From an uncultured Pelagibacteraceae bacterium (GTDB taxonomy: Bacteria > Pseudomonadota > Alphaproteobacteria > Pelagibacterales > Pelagibacteraceae), in assembly GCA_902582165.1 (NCBI GenBank), contig CACHQZ010000007.1, forward strand, positions 1-43,256: a stretch of 43,256 nucleotides of DNA. Direction: 5' to 3'. The notes under the pieces are model-generated. The model was not told the origin of the DNA, did not search any database, and saw only the letters and a program-made list of their open reading frames with translations. Positions within the stretch are counted from its first letter, which is position 1. Each line of letters starts with the position of its first letter. Both the position numbers and the translations under genes were made by a program. Of this stretch, positions 18,384 through 29,560 are shown piece after piece.

Positions 18384-21300
18384 TTACGCGGGCTGTTCAG
18401 GCGCTGATGAAGCGGATTCTAGCTCTTGTTTTTTTAATTCCTCTAATCTTGCCTTGTCTAAATCCTTTGCCTGTTTGTCCCACTCAATTTTAGTTAGACC
18501 TGTACCTGCTGGAACTAATCTTCCTACAATGACATTTTCTTTTAACCCTTCTAATGAATCAGTTTTTCCCTTTATTGAAGCATCAGTAAGGACTCTCGTA
18601 GTCTCTTGAAATGAAGCTGCAGATATAAAAGAGTTTGTTTGTAAAGAAGCTTTTGTTATACCCAAAAGAACTCTTTCGAAAATAGCTGGTTTCTTTTTTT
18701 CTTCTTTTAATTTTTCGTTTATCACATTTATATCTAAAAGATCTATTACCTCTCCTGCCAACAATTCTGACTCTCCTGGATCCTTTATTTCTACCCTTTT
18801 AAGCATCTGTCTAACGATAGTTTCAATATGTTTATCATTAATCACTACACCTTGTAATCGATAAACTTCTTGAACTTCAGTAACAAAATATTCAGTTAAC
18901 TTCTCGACCCCTAAAATTCTCAAAATATCATGTGGTGCTGGTCTACCATCTAATAAATATTCTCCTTTTTTAATTTTTTCTCCCTGATTAAAATTTACAT
19001 GTTTTCCTTTTGGGATAAGGTAGTTCGATGACTCACCATTTGAAGAAACTATAGAAATTTTTTGTTTTCCTCTTACTTCCTTACCAAATTCTATTACACC
19101 ATCGTTCTCTGCAATTATTGCGCTATCTTTAGGTCTTCTTGCTTCAAATAATTCTGCGACTCTAGGTAGTCCACCAGTAATATCTTTTGTTTTTGAAGTT
19201 TCTTTTGGCAATCTAGCAAGCACATCACCTGCTGAAATTTTTTGTCCATCTTTAACCGATAAGATTGTATCAGGCACTAGATAATATCGTGCTTCATTTC
19301 CATCAGCCTTTTTAATAATTTCACCTTTTTCATTTCTTAAAGTAATTCTTGGTTTTAAATCTGCATTCTTTGAAGATGATTTCCAATCTGTAACGGATTT
19401 AGAAGATAGTCCTGTTGCATCATCTAATGTTTCTGTTAAAGAACTACCTTCAGTTAAATCCATATAGTTAACTATTCCTCCGGTCTCTGCAATTACAGGT
19501 AATGTATAAGGATCCCATTCTGCAATTTTTTTTCCTTTATCAACTATATCACCATCCTTAAAAAAAAGTTTTGAACCGTAATTTACTTTATAAATTGCAA
19601 GCTGCCTTGCATTTTCATCTTCAATACTTAACTGAGTGTTTCTTCCCATAACTATTATATTCTTCTTCGAGTCTTCAATTAAATTTTTGTTTATAATATT
19701 GAGTTTACCTTTTGTTTGAGAAATAATTTGTGACTCTTCTTTAATCTGAGCTGTACCTCCAACGTGAAAAGTTCTCATTGTTAATTGTGTTCCAGGTTCA
19801 CCAATTGATTGAGCTGCTATCATCCCAACTGCCTCCCCAACACTGACTAATTTTCCTCTAGCTAAATCTCTTCCATAACTCATTGCACAAACACCTCTAG
19901 TAGATCCACAAGTAATTACTGAATAAACATTTACTGATTTAACGCCAGCAGCATCTATTTTTTCACAATCATTTTCATCTATTAATTTTTCTTTTTTAAT
20001 AATAACTTCACCAGTCACAGGATTTTTTATATTTTCTGCTATAACTCTACCTAGAACTCGTTCAGATAAACTCACTAAAATATTTCCACCTTCAATAATT
20101 TCAGAAATAGTTACTGAAGATTTTGTTTTGCAATCGCATTCTTTTTTTGTTATTTGCACGTCTTGAGCCACATCGCACAATCTTCTTGTTAAATATCCTG
20201 AATTAGCAGTTTTTAACGCAGTGTCTGCTAGACCTTTTCTTGCTCCGTGAGTTGAGTTAAAATACTCCAGAACAGAAAGTCCCTCCTTAAAATTTGAGAT
20301 TATTGGTGTTTCGATAATTTCACCTGATGGTTTAGCGATTAATCCTCTCATACCAGCCAATTGCTTCATTTGTGCTTGAGAGCCTCTTGCACCTGAGTCT
20401 GCCATCATATAAACTGAGTTTGTTTCTATTCTATCATCATCGTAAACTTTTTCAGCTGAGGAAATTTCTTTCATCATTTCATTAGCGACTGTATCAGTAC
20501 ATTTTGACCAAACGTCCACAACTTTATTATATTTTTCACCTCTTGTTATTAGTCCATCTGAGTATTGTTTTTCATATTCTTCAATTTGTTTCTTTGTGCT
20601 ATTTATTAAATTTTCCTTTGTCTTGGGAATTAATAAATCATCTTTGCCAAAAGAGATGCCGGCCTTAAAGGCATGTTTAAAACCAAGTGTCTTAATTTTA
20701 TCACAAAAAATTACCGTTTCTTTTTGTCCACAATATCTAAAAATTGTATCTATTACTTCTGATACATTTTTTTTTGTTAAGAGTTTATTTACAAGATTAA
20801 ATTTAATATTGTGATTGACTGGAAGAACGTTAGCTAATAAAAATCTACCTGCAGTACTTGTATATTTTTCTTTTATTTTGTTACCTTTCTCATCAATTGT
20901 TATAAAAGTAGATATAATTTTTGAATGTAAGCTTATTGAATTATTCTCCAATGCCTGTTCTATTTCCTCTACGGATGAAAAAATTCCTTTTGGTTTTTTT
21001 TCACTCTCTTCAGCTTGAGAAAGATAATAAATTCCTAAAACTATATCCTGACTTGGTACAATGATTGGCTTGCCATTTGAGGGGCTCAAAATGTTATTTG
21101 TTGACATCATTAAAACACGAGCCTCTAATTGGGCTTCCAAACTTAATGGAATATGTACTGCCATTTGATCACCGTCAAAATCAGCGTTAAATGCAGCACA
21201 AACTAGAGGATGTAATTCAATAGCATTTCCTTCTATTAATTTTGCCTCAAATGCCTGTACACCTAACCTATGAAGAGTTGGTGCTCTATTTAATAATATT

Positions 21301-22571
21301 GGATGTTCTCTAATAATATGTTCAAGAGAGTCCCATACTTCACTTTTTTCTTTTTCAACTAGTCTTTTTGCTTGTTTAATAGTAGTTGCCAATCCTAGTT
21401 TGTCTAATCTAGCGTATAAAAATGGTTTAAATAATTCCAATGCCATTTTTTTTGGTAATCCGCACTGGTGTAGTTTTAATTCAGGACCTACAACTATTAC
21501 TGATCTTCCAGAATAATCAACTCTTTTTCCTAACAAATTTTGTCTAAATCTACCTTGTTTACCCTTTAACATTTCAGCAAGTGATTTTAGTGGTCTTTTG
21601 CCGGTACCAGTTATTACTCTTCCTCTTCTTCCGTTATCAAAAAGGGCATCCACAGACTCTTGAAGCATTCTTTTTTCATTTCTAACAATTATATCTGGCG
21701 CTTTAAGATCTAATAATCGTTTGAGTCTGTTGTTTCGATTTATAACCCTCCTGTATAAGTCGTTTAAATCGGAGGTCGCAAATCTTCCGCCGTCTAGTGG
21801 TACTAAAGGTCTTAGCTCAGGAGGAATTACTGGTACAGTTGTTAATATCATCCACTCTGGTTTATTTCCTGAAGATATAAAAGATTCTATCAATTTTAAT
21901 CTTTTTATTGTTCTTTCCTCTGTAACTTTAGATTTTATTTCTACTAAAGACTCTCTTAATTTTTTTTGTTCCTTTTTGAGGTCAAGATTTACTAGTATTT
22001 CTCTTACTGCCTCTGCACCGATACCTGCCGTGAACGCATCTTCACCAAACTCTTCTTGTGCTTTAACTAGAGCCTCCTCAGAAATGAGCTGACCTTTTTT
22101 TAAATTAGTCAAACCTGGTTCAATTATAATGAAGCTTTCAAAATAAAGTACCTTTTCAACTTCTTTAAGTTTCATATCTATGGCTAAGGAAATTCTGCTA
22201 GGCAGGGATTTTAAAAACCATATGTGGGCCACTGGACAAGCTAGATCAATGTGTCCCATTCTTTCTCTTCGAACATTAGACTTAGTTACTTCAACACCGC
22301 ATTTTTCACAAATAATTCCTCTAAATTTCATTCTTTTATATTTACCACAAAGACACTCATAGTCTTTTACTGGACCAAAAATTCTAGAGCAAAACAAACC
22401 GTCTTTTTCTGGTCTAAAAGTTCTATAATTAATTGTTTCGGGTTTCTTGATTTCTCCAAATGACCAAGATTTTATTTTTTCAGGACTTGCAAGAGTTATT
22501 TTGATGCTATCAAAATTGTTTTCTTGAACTTGGTTCTTATTATCGAAGGATTTTGTTAAATTTTTATCCAT
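18384..22571 (-). CDS. rpoC: DNA-directed RNA polymerase subunit beta'
   Basis: The beta' subunit carries the catalytic Mg2+ site. The [12 protein letters not shown] loop is intact, with Asp464, Asp466 and Asp468. Zinc site 1 is complete (Cys73, Cys75, Cys88, Cys91). Zinc site 2 has Cys814, Cys888 and Cys895, but the fourth ligand position (898) is Ser in the motif [11 protein letters not shown], where other bacteria have a Cys. The trigger-loop segment [13 protein letters not shown] is normal. At 1395 aa it is close to E. coli (1407) and ends in an Ala/Pro-rich tail. It begins 4 nt after rpoB. Confidence 0.99.
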   Translation of the reverse strand: MDKNLTKSFDNKNQVQENNFDSIKITLASPEKIKSWSFGEIKKPETINYRTFRPEKDGLFCSRIFGPVKDYECLCGKYKRMKFRGIICEKCGVEVTKSNVRRERMGHIDLACPVAHIWFLKSLPSRISLAIDMKLKEVEKVLYFESFIIIEPGLTNLKKGQLISEEALVKAQEEFGEDAFTAGIGAEAVREILVNLDLKKEQKKLRESLVEIKSKVTEERTIKRLKLIESFISSGNKPEWMILTTVPVIPPELRPLVPLDGGRFATSDLNDLYRRVINRNNRLKRLLDLKAPDIIVRNEKRMLQESVDALFDNGRRGRVITGTGKRPLKSLAEMLKGKQGRFRQNLLGKRVDYSGRSVIVVGPELKLHQCGLPKKMALELFKPFLYARLDKLGLATTIKQAKRLVEKEKSEVWDSLEHIIREHPILLNRAPTLHRLGVQAFEAKLIEGNAIELHPLVCAAFNADFDGDQMAVHIPLSLEAQLEARVLMMSTNNILSPSNGKPIIVPSQDIVLGIYYLSQAEESEKKPKGIFSSVEEIEQALENNSISLHSKIISTFITIDEKGNKIKEKYTSTAGRFLLANVLPVNHNIKFNLVNKLLTKKNVSEVIDTIFRYCGQKETVIFCDKIKTLGFKHAFKAGISFGKDDLLIPKTKENLINSTKKQIEEYEKQYSDGLITRGEKYNKVVDVWSKCTDTVANEMMKEISSAEKVYDDDRIETNSVYMMADSGARGSQAQMKQLAGMRGLIAKPSGEIIETPIISNFKEGLSVLEYFNSTHGARKGLADTALKTANSGYLTRRLCDVAQDVQITKKECDCKTKSSVTISEIIEGGNILVSLSERVLGRVIAENIKNPVTGEVIIKKEKLIDENDCEKIDAAGVKSVNVYSVITCGSTRGVCAMSYGRDLARGKLVSVGEAVGMIAAQSIGEPGTQLTMRTFHVGGTAQIKEESQIISQTKGKLNIINKNLIEDSKKNIIVMGRNTQLSIEDENARQLAIYKVNYGSKLFFKDGDIVDKGKKIAEWDPYTLPVIAETGGIVNYMDLTEGSSLTETLDDATGLSSKSVTDWKSSSKNADLKPRITLRNEKGEIIKKADGNEARYYLVPDTILSVKDGQKISAGDVLARLPKETSKTKDITGGLPRVAELFEARRPKDSAIIAENDGVIEFGKEVRGKQKISIVSSNGESSNYLIPKGKHVNFNQGEKIKKGEYLLDGRPAPHDILRILGVEKLTEYFVTEVQEVYRLQGVVINDKHIETIVRQMLKRVEIKDPGESELLAGEVIDLLDINVINEKLKEEKKKPAIFERVLLGITKASLQTNSFISAASFQETTRVLTDASIKGKTDSLEGLKENVIVGRLVPAGTGLTKIEWDKQAKDLDKARLEELKKQELESASSAPEQPA

Positions 22572-22575
22572 AAGA

Positions 22576-25500
22576 TCAGTTTAATTCAATATTCAATCCC
22601 AAAGCTCTAATTTCTTTTACCAAAACATTAAATGACTCTGGAACTCCAGACTCAAAATTATTATTTCCCTTAACTATTGTTTCATAAACTTTTGTTCTAC
22701 CAGCTACGTCATCAGACTTTACAGTCAAAATTTCTTGTAATGTATATGATGCACCATATGCCTCTAATGCCCAAACTTCCATTTCACCAAATCTTTGTCC
22801 ACCAAGTTGAGCCTTTCCTCCTAGTGGCTGCTGTGTAACTAAGCTATATGGGCCTGTAGATCTTGCATGTATCTTATCTTCTACAAGATGGTTTAATTTT
22901 AACATATAAATTATCCCTACAGTCACTGGTCTATCAAATTTCTCTCCAGTTTGACCATTCCAAAGGTTTGTTTGACCGGAGTTAGGAAGTTTTGCTAAAT
23001 CAAGCATATGAGTAATATCTTTTGTGCTCGCACCGTCAAAAACTGGTGTAGCTATTGGAACACCATTTGATAGATTTTGTACAAGTTCAGCAGTTTCTTT
23101 ATTTGATAACTTCGAGACTATTTCATTGTAATAAGTATTTCCGTATATCTCTTTAAGTTTAGCTTTAATTTTTTCAATGTCTTTATCAAAATTTTTGTAA
23201 TATTCTTTTATTTGGTCGCCAAGTTCTGAACATGACCAGCCAAGATGAGTTTCTAATATTTGACCAACATTCATACGGCTAGGAACTCCTAAAGGATTTA
23301 AGACAATATCAACTGGCTTTCCGTTTTCCATATATGGCATGTCCTCTACTGGTACAATTTTACTTACAACACCTTTATTGCCATGTCTTCCTGCCATTTT
23401 ATCTCCTGGCATGAGTCTTCTTTTGACTGCAACAAATACTTTAACTACTTTCATAACTGTAGGCAAAAGATCATCACCTTGTTGAATCTTTGCTACTTTA
23501 TCTTCAAATCTTAATTTTATATCCTCAGAAGCATTGTCGAACTGATTTTTTAATTTTTCTAAATCATTATTAATTTCTTGTTTTTGTAAAACGAATTTCC
23601 AAAAATCTTTTAAAGAAAGACTTTCTAAATCGTTTTTATTCAAAGTTATTCCCGGTTTTAACTCTTTAAACTGTTTACTAATTTGTTGGCCATTAAGGAG
23701 GTCAATAGCTCTAAGTTTAATATTTCTTATAAGTATTTCTTCTTCTACTTTTTTATCTTCTTGAACAGCCTCGATCTCTGCTCTTTCAATAGCTATAGAA
23801 CGCTCATCTTTTTCAATACCATGTCTGTTAAAAACTCTAACATCAATAACTACACCAGTGCTTCCAGAAGGCAATTTGAGTGATGAATCCCTTACATCAG
23901 TAGCCTTTTCACCAAAAATCGATCTCAATAATTTTTCCTCAGGACTTGAGGACGTCTCACTTTTTGGAGTTACTTTACCCACTAATATATCACCTGGTTT
24001 TACTTCTGCACCAACATAAACTATCCCGGACTCATCTAGATTTCTTAAACTTTCCTCACTTACATTTGGAATATCTCTAGTAATTTCTTCAGCACCGAGT
24101 TTAGTATCCCTTGCCATTGACTCATATTCTTCTATATGTACTGAAGTGAAAACATCGTCTGTCACACATCTCTCAGAAATCAAAATTGAGTCCTCAAAAT
24201 TGTAACCTTGCCAGGGCATAAATGCGACGGTTACATTTTTACCAAGAGCTAGCTCGCCAAGCTTCGTTGCAGGACCGTCAGCAATTATATCTCCTTTTTT
24301 AATTTTATCACCAACTTTAACTAGTGGTTTTTGATTGATACAAGTATTTTGATTAGATCTTTGAAATTTTGATAAATTGTAAATGTCTACTGCAGATTGT
24401 GATAAGTCAGTAACATCAGTAGCTTTTACTACAATTCTTTTTCCATCTATTTTATCAACTACTCCGTTTCTTCTTGCCACAATCGTTACACCTGAGTCTA
24501 AAGCCACATCAGACTCTATGCCTGTTCCAACTAATGGAGACTCTGGCTTAAGTAAAGGAACAGCCTGCCTCATCATATTTGATCCCATCAAAGCTCTGTT
24601 TGCATCATCATTCTCTAAAAAAGGAATTAATGCAGCTGCAACAGATACTAATTGTTTTGGAGAAACATCGATAAAATCTATACTGTCTCTGTTAGATAGT
24701 TCAAAATTTAAATTTTTTCTACATGCAACTAATTCTTCAACAAATGATCCATCCTTATTAATTTGTGAATTTGCTTGAGCAATTGTATATTTTTCCTCTT
24801 CGATTGCCGAAAGATATTTAATTTCAGAAGTAACTTTTCCGTTTAAAACTTTTTTATAAGGACTTTCTATGTATCCAAATTTATTTACTCTGCAATAAGT
24901 AGCTAAACTATTTATTAAACCGATGTTAGGTCCTTCCGGAGTTTCAATTGGACATATCCTGCCATAATGTGTTGGATGAACGTCTCTTACTTCAAAACCT
25001 GCTCTTTCTCTAGTCAAGCCTCCTGGTCCAAGAGCTGAAACTCTCCTTTTGTGAGTTATTTCAGACAAAGGATTTGTTTGATCCATAAATTGTGAGAGCT
25101 GGGATGTAGCAAAAAAATCTTTTAAAGAAGTCGTAATAGGCTTTGCATTTATCAAGTCTTGAGGCATAGCAGACTCAATTTCAAGAAAAGTGGACATTTT
25201 TTCTTTAACTGTTCTTTCCATTCTTAAAAGTCCTATCCTAAATTGATTTTCAACTAATTCTCCTACCGATCTCACTCTACGATTTCCTAAGTGGTCAATA
25301 TCATCTACGTCACCTTTGCCATCTCTAAGATCTAACATAAACTTTATAATAGCTACAATATCTCCTGGCTCCAAAATTGTTTTTTTTGGACTAGTATTAA
25401 GATTTAATTTAGAGTTAAGTTTTACTCTTCCAACTTCAGACAAATCATATCTTTCTTTTTTAAAATAAAGATTGTCGAAAATTTCTTGTGCTATATCTAT

Positions 25501-26667
25501 TGAAGGGGCTTCACCAGGCCTTAACACCTTATAAATATCACTCAACGCTTCAGATTTTGAGGTATTTTTATCAATTTTCATTGTTTCTAAAATGTAAGGT
25601 CCTTTGTTGATAGGATCGATATTTACAATTTGAAGATTTTTTTCTCCAAGATTGATAATCTTCATAAGTTGCTCTTCTGTTATATCAAAACCAGCTCTTA
25701 CAATAGGTTCACCATTTTTATCCTTAATATCTTTAGCTAAATATCTACCAATTATTTGTTCATTGGGGATTGAAATCGTATTTAATCCTTTTTCAATTAA
25801 TTTTTTTGCTATCACCACATTAAGTTTTTCACCTTTTGATAAAATCTTTTTTTTATTTTTTCCATCAATTAAATCAAATGATAGTTTTATGGGCCTTTTG
25901 TAATCATCGGTATTAAAATTTGTTATCCAACTTTTAGAGCTATCATCATATGAGTATTTATTAGTTGTATAAAATGTATCAATAATCTTTTCTTTTGAAA
26001 AACCTATTGCATATAAGATTGTTGTTATGGGAAGTTTTTTCTTTCTATCAATTCTAAAAAACAAATTATCTTTAGGATCGAATTCAAAATCTAGCCAGGA
26101 GCCTCTACCCGGAATTATTCTACAATTAAAAAGGAGTTTCCCACTAGCATGAGTTTTACCTTTATCATGATCAAAAAATACACCTGGACTTCTATGCATT
26201 TGGTTTACGACAACTCTTTCAACTCCATTTGTAATAAACGTAGCGCTTGGAGTCATTAAAGGAAGATCTCCTATAAAAACTTCTTGCTCTTTTGCAGAAA
26301 GTATTTGCTTAGTATTATTATCTGCATCAATATCATAAACAACTAATCTCAAAGTTGCTTTTAAAGCTGCTGAGTAAGATAAACTACGCTGTTTGCATTC
26401 TATTACGTCAAATTTTGGTCTTTCCAGTTTGTATGAGATATACTCTAATGTGGATTTGTCATTTCCATCTTCAATTGGAAATATACTTTTAAAAACTTTA
26501 TCAATTCCCTTTGATAATTCATTTATTTGCTCATTTAAGGACTTAGACTCCAAGAACTCATTGTAAGAATTTTTTTGAACTTCAATAAGATTAGGTATTG
26601 ATAAACCTTCAACTAACTTTCCAAAGTTTTTTCTAATATGTTTCTTTTGAGTAAAAGATAATTGCAT
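22576..26667 (-). CDS. rpoB: DNA-directed RNA polymerase subunit beta
   Basis: The beta subunit forms one pincer of RNA polymerase and the rifampicin pocket. Key segments are [20 protein letters not shown] (rifampicin region), [19 protein letters not shown], and the C-terminal [18 protein letters not shown]. The frame can be extended one codon upstream to a TTG at 26670, but the adjacent ATG (complement of 26665-26667) gives the usual start [16 protein letters not shown] and 1363 aa, so that was chosen. The rplL-rpoB spacer holds a perfect dyad. Confidence 0.98.
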   Translation of the reverse strand: MQLSFTQKKHIRKNFGKLVEGLSIPNLIEVQKNSYNEFLESKSLNEQINELSKGIDKVFKSIFPIEDGNDKSTLEYISYKLERPKFDVIECKQRSLSYSAALKATLRLVVYDIDADNNTKQILSAKEQEVFIGDLPLMTPSATFITNGVERVVVNQMHRSPGVFFDHDKGKTHASGKLLFNCRIIPGRGSWLDFEFDPKDNLFFRIDRKKKLPITTILYAIGFSKEKIIDTFYTTNKYSYDDSSKSWITNFNTDDYKRPIKLSFDLIDGKNKKKILSKGEKLNVVIAKKLIEKGLNTISIPNEQIIGRYLAKDIKDKNGEPIVRAGFDITEEQLMKIINLGEKNLQIVNIDPINKGPYILETMKIDKNTSKSEALSDIYKVLRPGEAPSIDIAQEIFDNLYFKKERYDLSEVGRVKLNSKLNLNTSPKKTILEPGDIVAIIKFMLDLRDGKGDVDDIDHLGNRRVRSVGELVENQFRIGLLRMERTVKEKMSTFLEIESAMPQDLINAKPITTSLKDFFATSQLSQFMDQTNPLSEITHKRRVSALGPGGLTRERAGFEVRDVHPTHYGRICPIETPEGPNIGLINSLATYCRVNKFGYIESPYKKVLNGKVTSEIKYLSAIEEEKYTIAQANSQINKDGSFVEELVACRKNLNFELSNRDSIDFIDVSPKQLVSVAAALIPFLENDDANRALMGSNMMRQAVPLLKPESPLVGTGIESDVALDSGVTIVARRNGVVDKIDGKRIVVKATDVTDLSQSAVDIYNLSKFQRSNQNTCINQKPLVKVGDKIKKGDIIADGPATKLGELALGKNVTVAFMPWQGYNFEDSILISERCVTDDVFTSVHIEEYESMARDTKLGAEEITRDIPNVSEESLRNLDESGIVYVGAEVKPGDILVGKVTPKSETSSSPEEKLLRSIFGEKATDVRDSSLKLPSGSTGVVIDVRVFNRHGIEKDERSIAIERAEIEAVQEDKKVEEEILIRNIKLRAIDLLNGQQISKQFKELKPGITLNKNDLESLSLKDFWKFVLQKQEINNDLEKLKNQFDNASEDIKLRFEDKVAKIQQGDDLLPTVMKVVKVFVAVKRRLMPGDKMAGRHGNKGVVSKIVPVEDMPYMENGKPVDIVLNPLGVPSRMNVGQILETHLGWSCSELGDQIKEYYKNFDKDIEKIKAKLKEIYGNTYYNEIVSKLSNKETAELVQNLSNGVPIATPVFDGASTKDITHMLDLAKLPNSGQTNLWNGQTGEKFDRPVTVGIIYMLKLNHLVEDKIHARSTGPYSLVTQQPLGGKAQLGGQRFGEMEVWALEAYGASYTLQEILTVKSDDVAGRTKVYETIVKGNNNFESGVPESFNVLVKEIRALGLNIELN

Positions 26668-26681
26668 CAAGTATAAAATTC

Positions 26682-26703
26682 ATTGCAATATCAATATTGC
26701 AAT
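26682..26703 (-). promoter_or_regulatory. Perfect dyad in the rplL-rpoB spacer
   Basis: ATTGCAATA (26682-26690) and TATTGCAAT (26695-26703) form a 9-bp perfect stem with a 4-nt loop in the 54-nt gap between rplL and rpoB. There is no T run after it on the minus strand, so it is not a normal intrinsic terminator. In E. coli the same spacer holds a partial attenuator and an RNase III processing site that lower rpoBC expression relative to L7/L12; a similar role here is inferred from position. Confidence 0.5.
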
Positions 26704-26724
26704 AAATATGGTCTTAAATTTTGT

Positions 26725-27096
26725 TTACTTTAATTCTACTTTAGCACCAGCTGCTTCAAGTTTTTTCTTAAATTCTTCAGCTTCTTTTTTAGCTACACCA
26801 CCTTTAATTTCTTTCGGTGCTGCTTCGACTAAATCTTTAGCTTCTTTTAAACCTAAACCAGTTATGGCCCTAACTTCTTTAATAACATTAATTTTTTTAT
26901 CTCCAGCTGCTGCCAAAAAAAGAGAGAATTCTGATTTTTCTTCTCCAGCCGGTGCTGCTGCTCCGCCTGCCGGTGCTGCTGCAACTGGTGCAGCTGCTGT
27001 TACACCCCATTTTTCTTCAAGCTGCTTTGAAAGTTCAGCTGCTTCAACCACCGTGAGTGTAGAAAGTTCGTCAATTATTTTATTTAAATCTGCCAT
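26725..27096 (-). CDS. rplL: 50S ribosomal protein L7/L12
   Basis: L7/L12 forms the multi-copy stalk that recruits translational GTPases. The N-terminal dimerisation domain, the Ala/Pro/Gly hinge (about residues 34-50) and the C-terminal domain with [20 protein letters not shown] and the closing GAKVELK are clear. At 123 aa it is standard. It lies 15 nt after rplJ and is followed by the dyad-bearing spacer before rpoB. Confidence 0.99.
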   Translation of the reverse strand: MADLNKIIDELSTLTVVEAAELSKQLEEKWGVTAAAPVAAAPAGGAAAPAGEEKSEFSLFLAAAGDKKINVIKEVRAITGLGLKEAKDLVEAAPKEIKGGVAKKEAEEFKKKLEAAGAKVELK

Positions 27097-27111
27097 TGTA
27101 ATTCCTATGAA

Positions 27112-27624
27112 TTAGTTTTTTAAACTCTTTGCGCGCGCTAAATTAGCAATTTTTGAGCCAGGTGCAAGTAAAATACTCACTAGTTTTTGTGCTGGGGAAG
27201 CTAAAATACCTACAATTTTAGCCCTTGCTTCATCAAGTGAGGGTAGTGTGGCTATAATAGACACCTCTTTTTCGTCCAAAACCTTGCCATCCATGAAACC
27301 AGCAACTATTTTTAGCTTGTTATTATTTTTTGAAAAATTTGTCAAAATCTTAGCAGTTGAAATTGGATCAGAGGAAATTGCAGCGGCAGTCGGTCCTACG
27401 AAGTATTTTTCTAATTCTTTTTTTGGAGTATCTTTTATAGCAATTTTGGTAATTCTATTCTTTGTTATTTTAAACAAAATACCTTTTTCCCTTAATTGTT
27501 TTCTTAATTCGTCAAGCTCATTAACGTTTAAACCTTGATATTGAGCAATCATTACGGACTCGTTAGCAGTGAAATTTTTTTTCATTTCTTCTACATAATT
27601 TTTTTTAGCTTCTTTATTCATCAT
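27112..27624 (-). CDS. rplJ: 50S ribosomal protein L10
   Basis: L10 anchors L7/L12 dimers to the ribosome at the stalk base. The N-terminal rRNA-binding domain (VEEMKKNFTANESVMIAQYQ, LRKQLREKGILFKITKNR) and the helical C terminus that binds L12 are present; length 170 aa. Two consecutive ATGs open the frame; the first was used. Only 5 nt separate it from rplA, so the long L10-binding leader known from E. coli is absent. Confidence 0.98.
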   Translation of the reverse strand: MMNKEAKKNYVEEMKKNFTANESVMIAQYQGLNVNELDELRKQLREKGILFKITKNRITKIAIKDTPKKELEKYFVGPTAAAISSDPISTAKILTNFSKNNNKLKIVAGFMDGKVLDEKEVSIIATLPSLDEARAKIVGILASPAQKLVSILLAPGSKIANLARAKSLKN

Positions 27625-27629
27625 AATTT

Positions 27630-28316
27630 TTATTTCCCACCAACTTTATATGAAATACCCATTGTTGAAGTTATGTAAGTATTTTTGATAAACTCACCTT
27701 TTATTGTATCAGGCTTTTCTTTTTTTATACTATCGATAAAATAATTATAATTTTCCTCAAGTTTTTCTGTAGAATAACTCTTTCTTCCAATAGATGAAGC
27801 TAGGTTACCATCTTTATCATTTCTAACTTCAACTAACCCGGATTTAATATCTTTAACCGCTTTGTTTATATCATTTGACACTGTTCCTAATTTTGGGTTT
27901 GGCATTAATCCTTTTGGACCTAAAACTTTTCCATGTTTACCTATTTTTCCCATCATAGCTGGAGTGCATATTAATTTTGTAAAATCAAATTTCCCTGAAG
28001 CTATTTTTTCAATTAAATCGTCTGATCCAACAATTTCTGCTCCACTTTTTTTAGAATCAGAAACTTTATCAGGCTCACAAAGAACAGCGATTTTTTCTTT
28101 TTTTCCTGAGCCGTTTGGTAATTTCACAGTAGTTCTCAAACTGAAATCTCCGCCTTTAGATTGTTTTAAATTTATTCTTATTGATACATCGATAGACTCG
28201 TCAAATTTAGTGGTAGAATTTTTTTTAACTAAATCTAAAGTTTCGCTAAGTTTAATTTTTTTTTCTATTTTTTTTGTTTTAATTAAATTTTGATATCTTT
28301 TTGATCTTTTTTTCAT
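27630..28316 (-). CDS. rplA: 50S ribosomal protein L1
   Basis: L1 forms the mobile stalk that escorts deacylated tRNA from the E site. The signature KVLGPKGLMPNPKLGTVSND and the C-terminal block NYFIDSIKKEKPDTIKGEFI place it firmly; length 228 aa (E. coli 234). It lies 2 nt after rplK in the usual rplKA pair. In E. coli L1 represses the rplKA mRNA; no leader space exists for that here. Confidence 0.98.
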   Translation of the reverse strand: MKKRSKRYQNLIKTKKIEKKIKLSETLDLVKKNSTTKFDESIDVSIRINLKQSKGGDFSLRTTVKLPNGSGKKEKIAVLCEPDKVSDSKKSGAEIVGSDDLIEKIASGKFDFTKLICTPAMMGKIGKHGKVLGPKGLMPNPKLGTVSNDINKAVKDIKSGLVEVRNDKDGNLASSIGRKSYSTEKLEENYNYFIDSIKKEKPDTIKGEFIKNTYITSTMGISYKVGGK

Positions 28317-28318
28317 AA

Positions 28319-28744
28319 TTATTCTTTTACCTCTATACCCATCGACCTAGCTGAGCCACAAATTATTTTGGTTGCTTCTTTTAGGTCAAAAGCATTCAGA
28401 TCTTTCATTTTTTCTTTTGCAATAGCTTCGGCTTGTTTCATTGTTATAGAACCTGCAACCACTCTACCGGGCTCACTTGATCCACTTTTAAGTTTTGCAG
28501 CCTCTCGTATAAAATGTGAGGCTGGGGGTGATTTAATTATAAAATCAAATTTTTTATCTTTGTAAACTGTTATTACTACGGGCACTGGTTTACCCATAAA
28601 AGATTTTGTTTTCTCATTGAAGGCTTTACAAAATTCCATGATATTTATCCCTCTTTGGCCCAAAGCTGGTCCAACTGGTGGAGCTGGATTAGCTTGACCA
28701 CCTTTAATTTGCAATTTCACATAACCTGTTATTTCTTTTGCCAT
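28319..28744 (-). CDS. rplK: 50S ribosomal protein L11
   Basis: L11 is part of the GTPase-associated centre and is needed for RelA activation. [23 protein letters not shown] with the proline hinge (quoted in part: [20 protein letters not shown]), then [18 protein letters not shown] and the C-terminal [12 protein letters not shown], are canonical. At 141 aa it is standard. It starts directly at the nusG stop. Confidence 0.98.
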   Translation of the reverse strand: MAKEITGYVKLQIKGGQANPAPPVGPALGQRGINIMEFCKAFNEKTKSFMGKPVPVVITVYKDKKFDFIIKSPPASHFIREAAKLKSGSSEPGRVVAGSITMKQAEAIAKEKMKDLNAFDLKEATKIICGSARSMGIEVKE

Positions 28745-29269
28745 CTAATTTTTCTCCACTTGATTAAATTCTAAATCTACTGGTGTTGGTCTACCAAATA
28801 TAGAAACTGAGACTTTAAGTCTAGATTTTTCTTCATCAATTTCCTCAATTAAACCGTTAAAAGAAGCAAAAGGACCGTCACAAACTTTGACTTTTTCTCC
28901 TATTTCGAAATTTATCGTATTTTTTTGTGTTACTGCATTTTCAGAAACTCTTCCAAGAATTCGCTTAATTTCATTATCTGATATAGGTGTAGGTTTATCT
29001 GATGAGCCTAAAAAACCACTTACCTTTTGAAGATTTTTGATTAGATGATATATTTCTTTAGTTAGGTCAACTTTTATAAGTACATAACCAGGAAAAAATT
29101 TTTTTTCTCGTTTTGATCTTTTTCCTTTTTTCACTTCTGTCACTTGATGAGTTGGAACGAGAATTTCATGCAAACTCTCTGAAAGTTTGTGTTTTTTCAG
29201 CTCATCTTTGATGGTTTCTACAACCTTTTTTTCAAATCCAGAGTATGCTTGAACAATATACCAATTCAT
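28745..29269 (-). CDS. nusG: Transcription termination/antitermination factor NusG
   Basis: NusG binds the RNA polymerase clamp through its NGN domain and links transcription to Rho and to the ribosome (via S10) through its KOW domain. NWYIVQAYSGFEKKVVETI opens the NGN domain, FPGYVLIKVDL follows, and the KOW is at about residues 122-150 (GEKVKVCDGPFASFNGLIEE). At 174 aa it is close to E. coli (181). It lies 2 nt after secE. Confidence 0.98.
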   Translation of the reverse strand: MNWYIVQAYSGFEKKVVETIKDELKKHKLSESLHEILVPTHQVTEVKKGKRSKREKKFFPGYVLIKVDLTKEIYHLIKNLQKVSGFLGSSDKPTPISDNEIKRILGRVSENAVTQKNTINFEIGEKVKVCDGPFASFNGLIEEIDEEKSRLKVSVSIFGRPTPVDLEFNQVEKN

Positions 29270-29271
29270 TA

Positions 29272-29463
29272 TTAAAAACTTATTGTTAAAATCATATTAA
29301 GTAAAAACCTTAAGAGTTGGTCTAGAATTAAAAAAAAAATTGCAGCGATTGTAGCAAGTGCGAAAACCATCACTGCGCCCATCAAAGTATCTTTCTTCGT
29401 AGGCCATGTGATTCTAAAAGTCTCTTGTTTAACTTCTTGAAAAAATTTTAGTGGGTTTTTCAT
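29272..29463 (-). CDS. secE: Preprotein translocase subunit SecE
   Basis: SecE clamps the two halves of the SecY channel. At 63 aa it is the single-helix form usual outside enterobacteria: an amphipathic N-terminal segment KNPLKFFQEVKQETFRITWP (with the conserved TWP) and one membrane helix (about residues 28-55). The ATG lies 15 nt after the CCA of tRNA-Trp, with no evident Shine-Dalgarno, so its mRNA 5' end is probably set by tRNA processing. Confidence 0.96.
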   Translation of the reverse strand: MKNPLKFFQEVKQETFRITWPTKKDTLMGAVMVFALATIAAIFFLILDQLLRFLLNMILTISF

Positions 29464-29478
29464 ACTTCAAATATAGTT

Positions 29479-29554
29479 TGGCAGGAGCGGAGGGACTCGA
29501 ACCCACAACCTCCGGTTTTGGAGACCGGCGCTCTACCAATTGAACTACGCTCCT
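29479..29554 (-). tRNA. tRNA-Trp (anticodon CCA)
   Basis: On the minus strand the acceptor arms AGGAGCG and CGCTCCT pair, the T-loop GGTTCGAGTCC is present, and the anticodon stem reads CCGGT-CTCCAAA-ACCGG, giving CCA. The discriminator is G and the 3' CCA is encoded. It lies 6 nt after the tuf stop and 15 nt before secE, the common proteobacterial place for this tRNA. Confidence 0.97.
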
Positions 29555-29560
29555 AAGCGT

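Noticed and set aside
26668-26670. TTG as the rpoB start
   Set aside because: An ATG is the next codon and gives the conserved beta-subunit N terminus.
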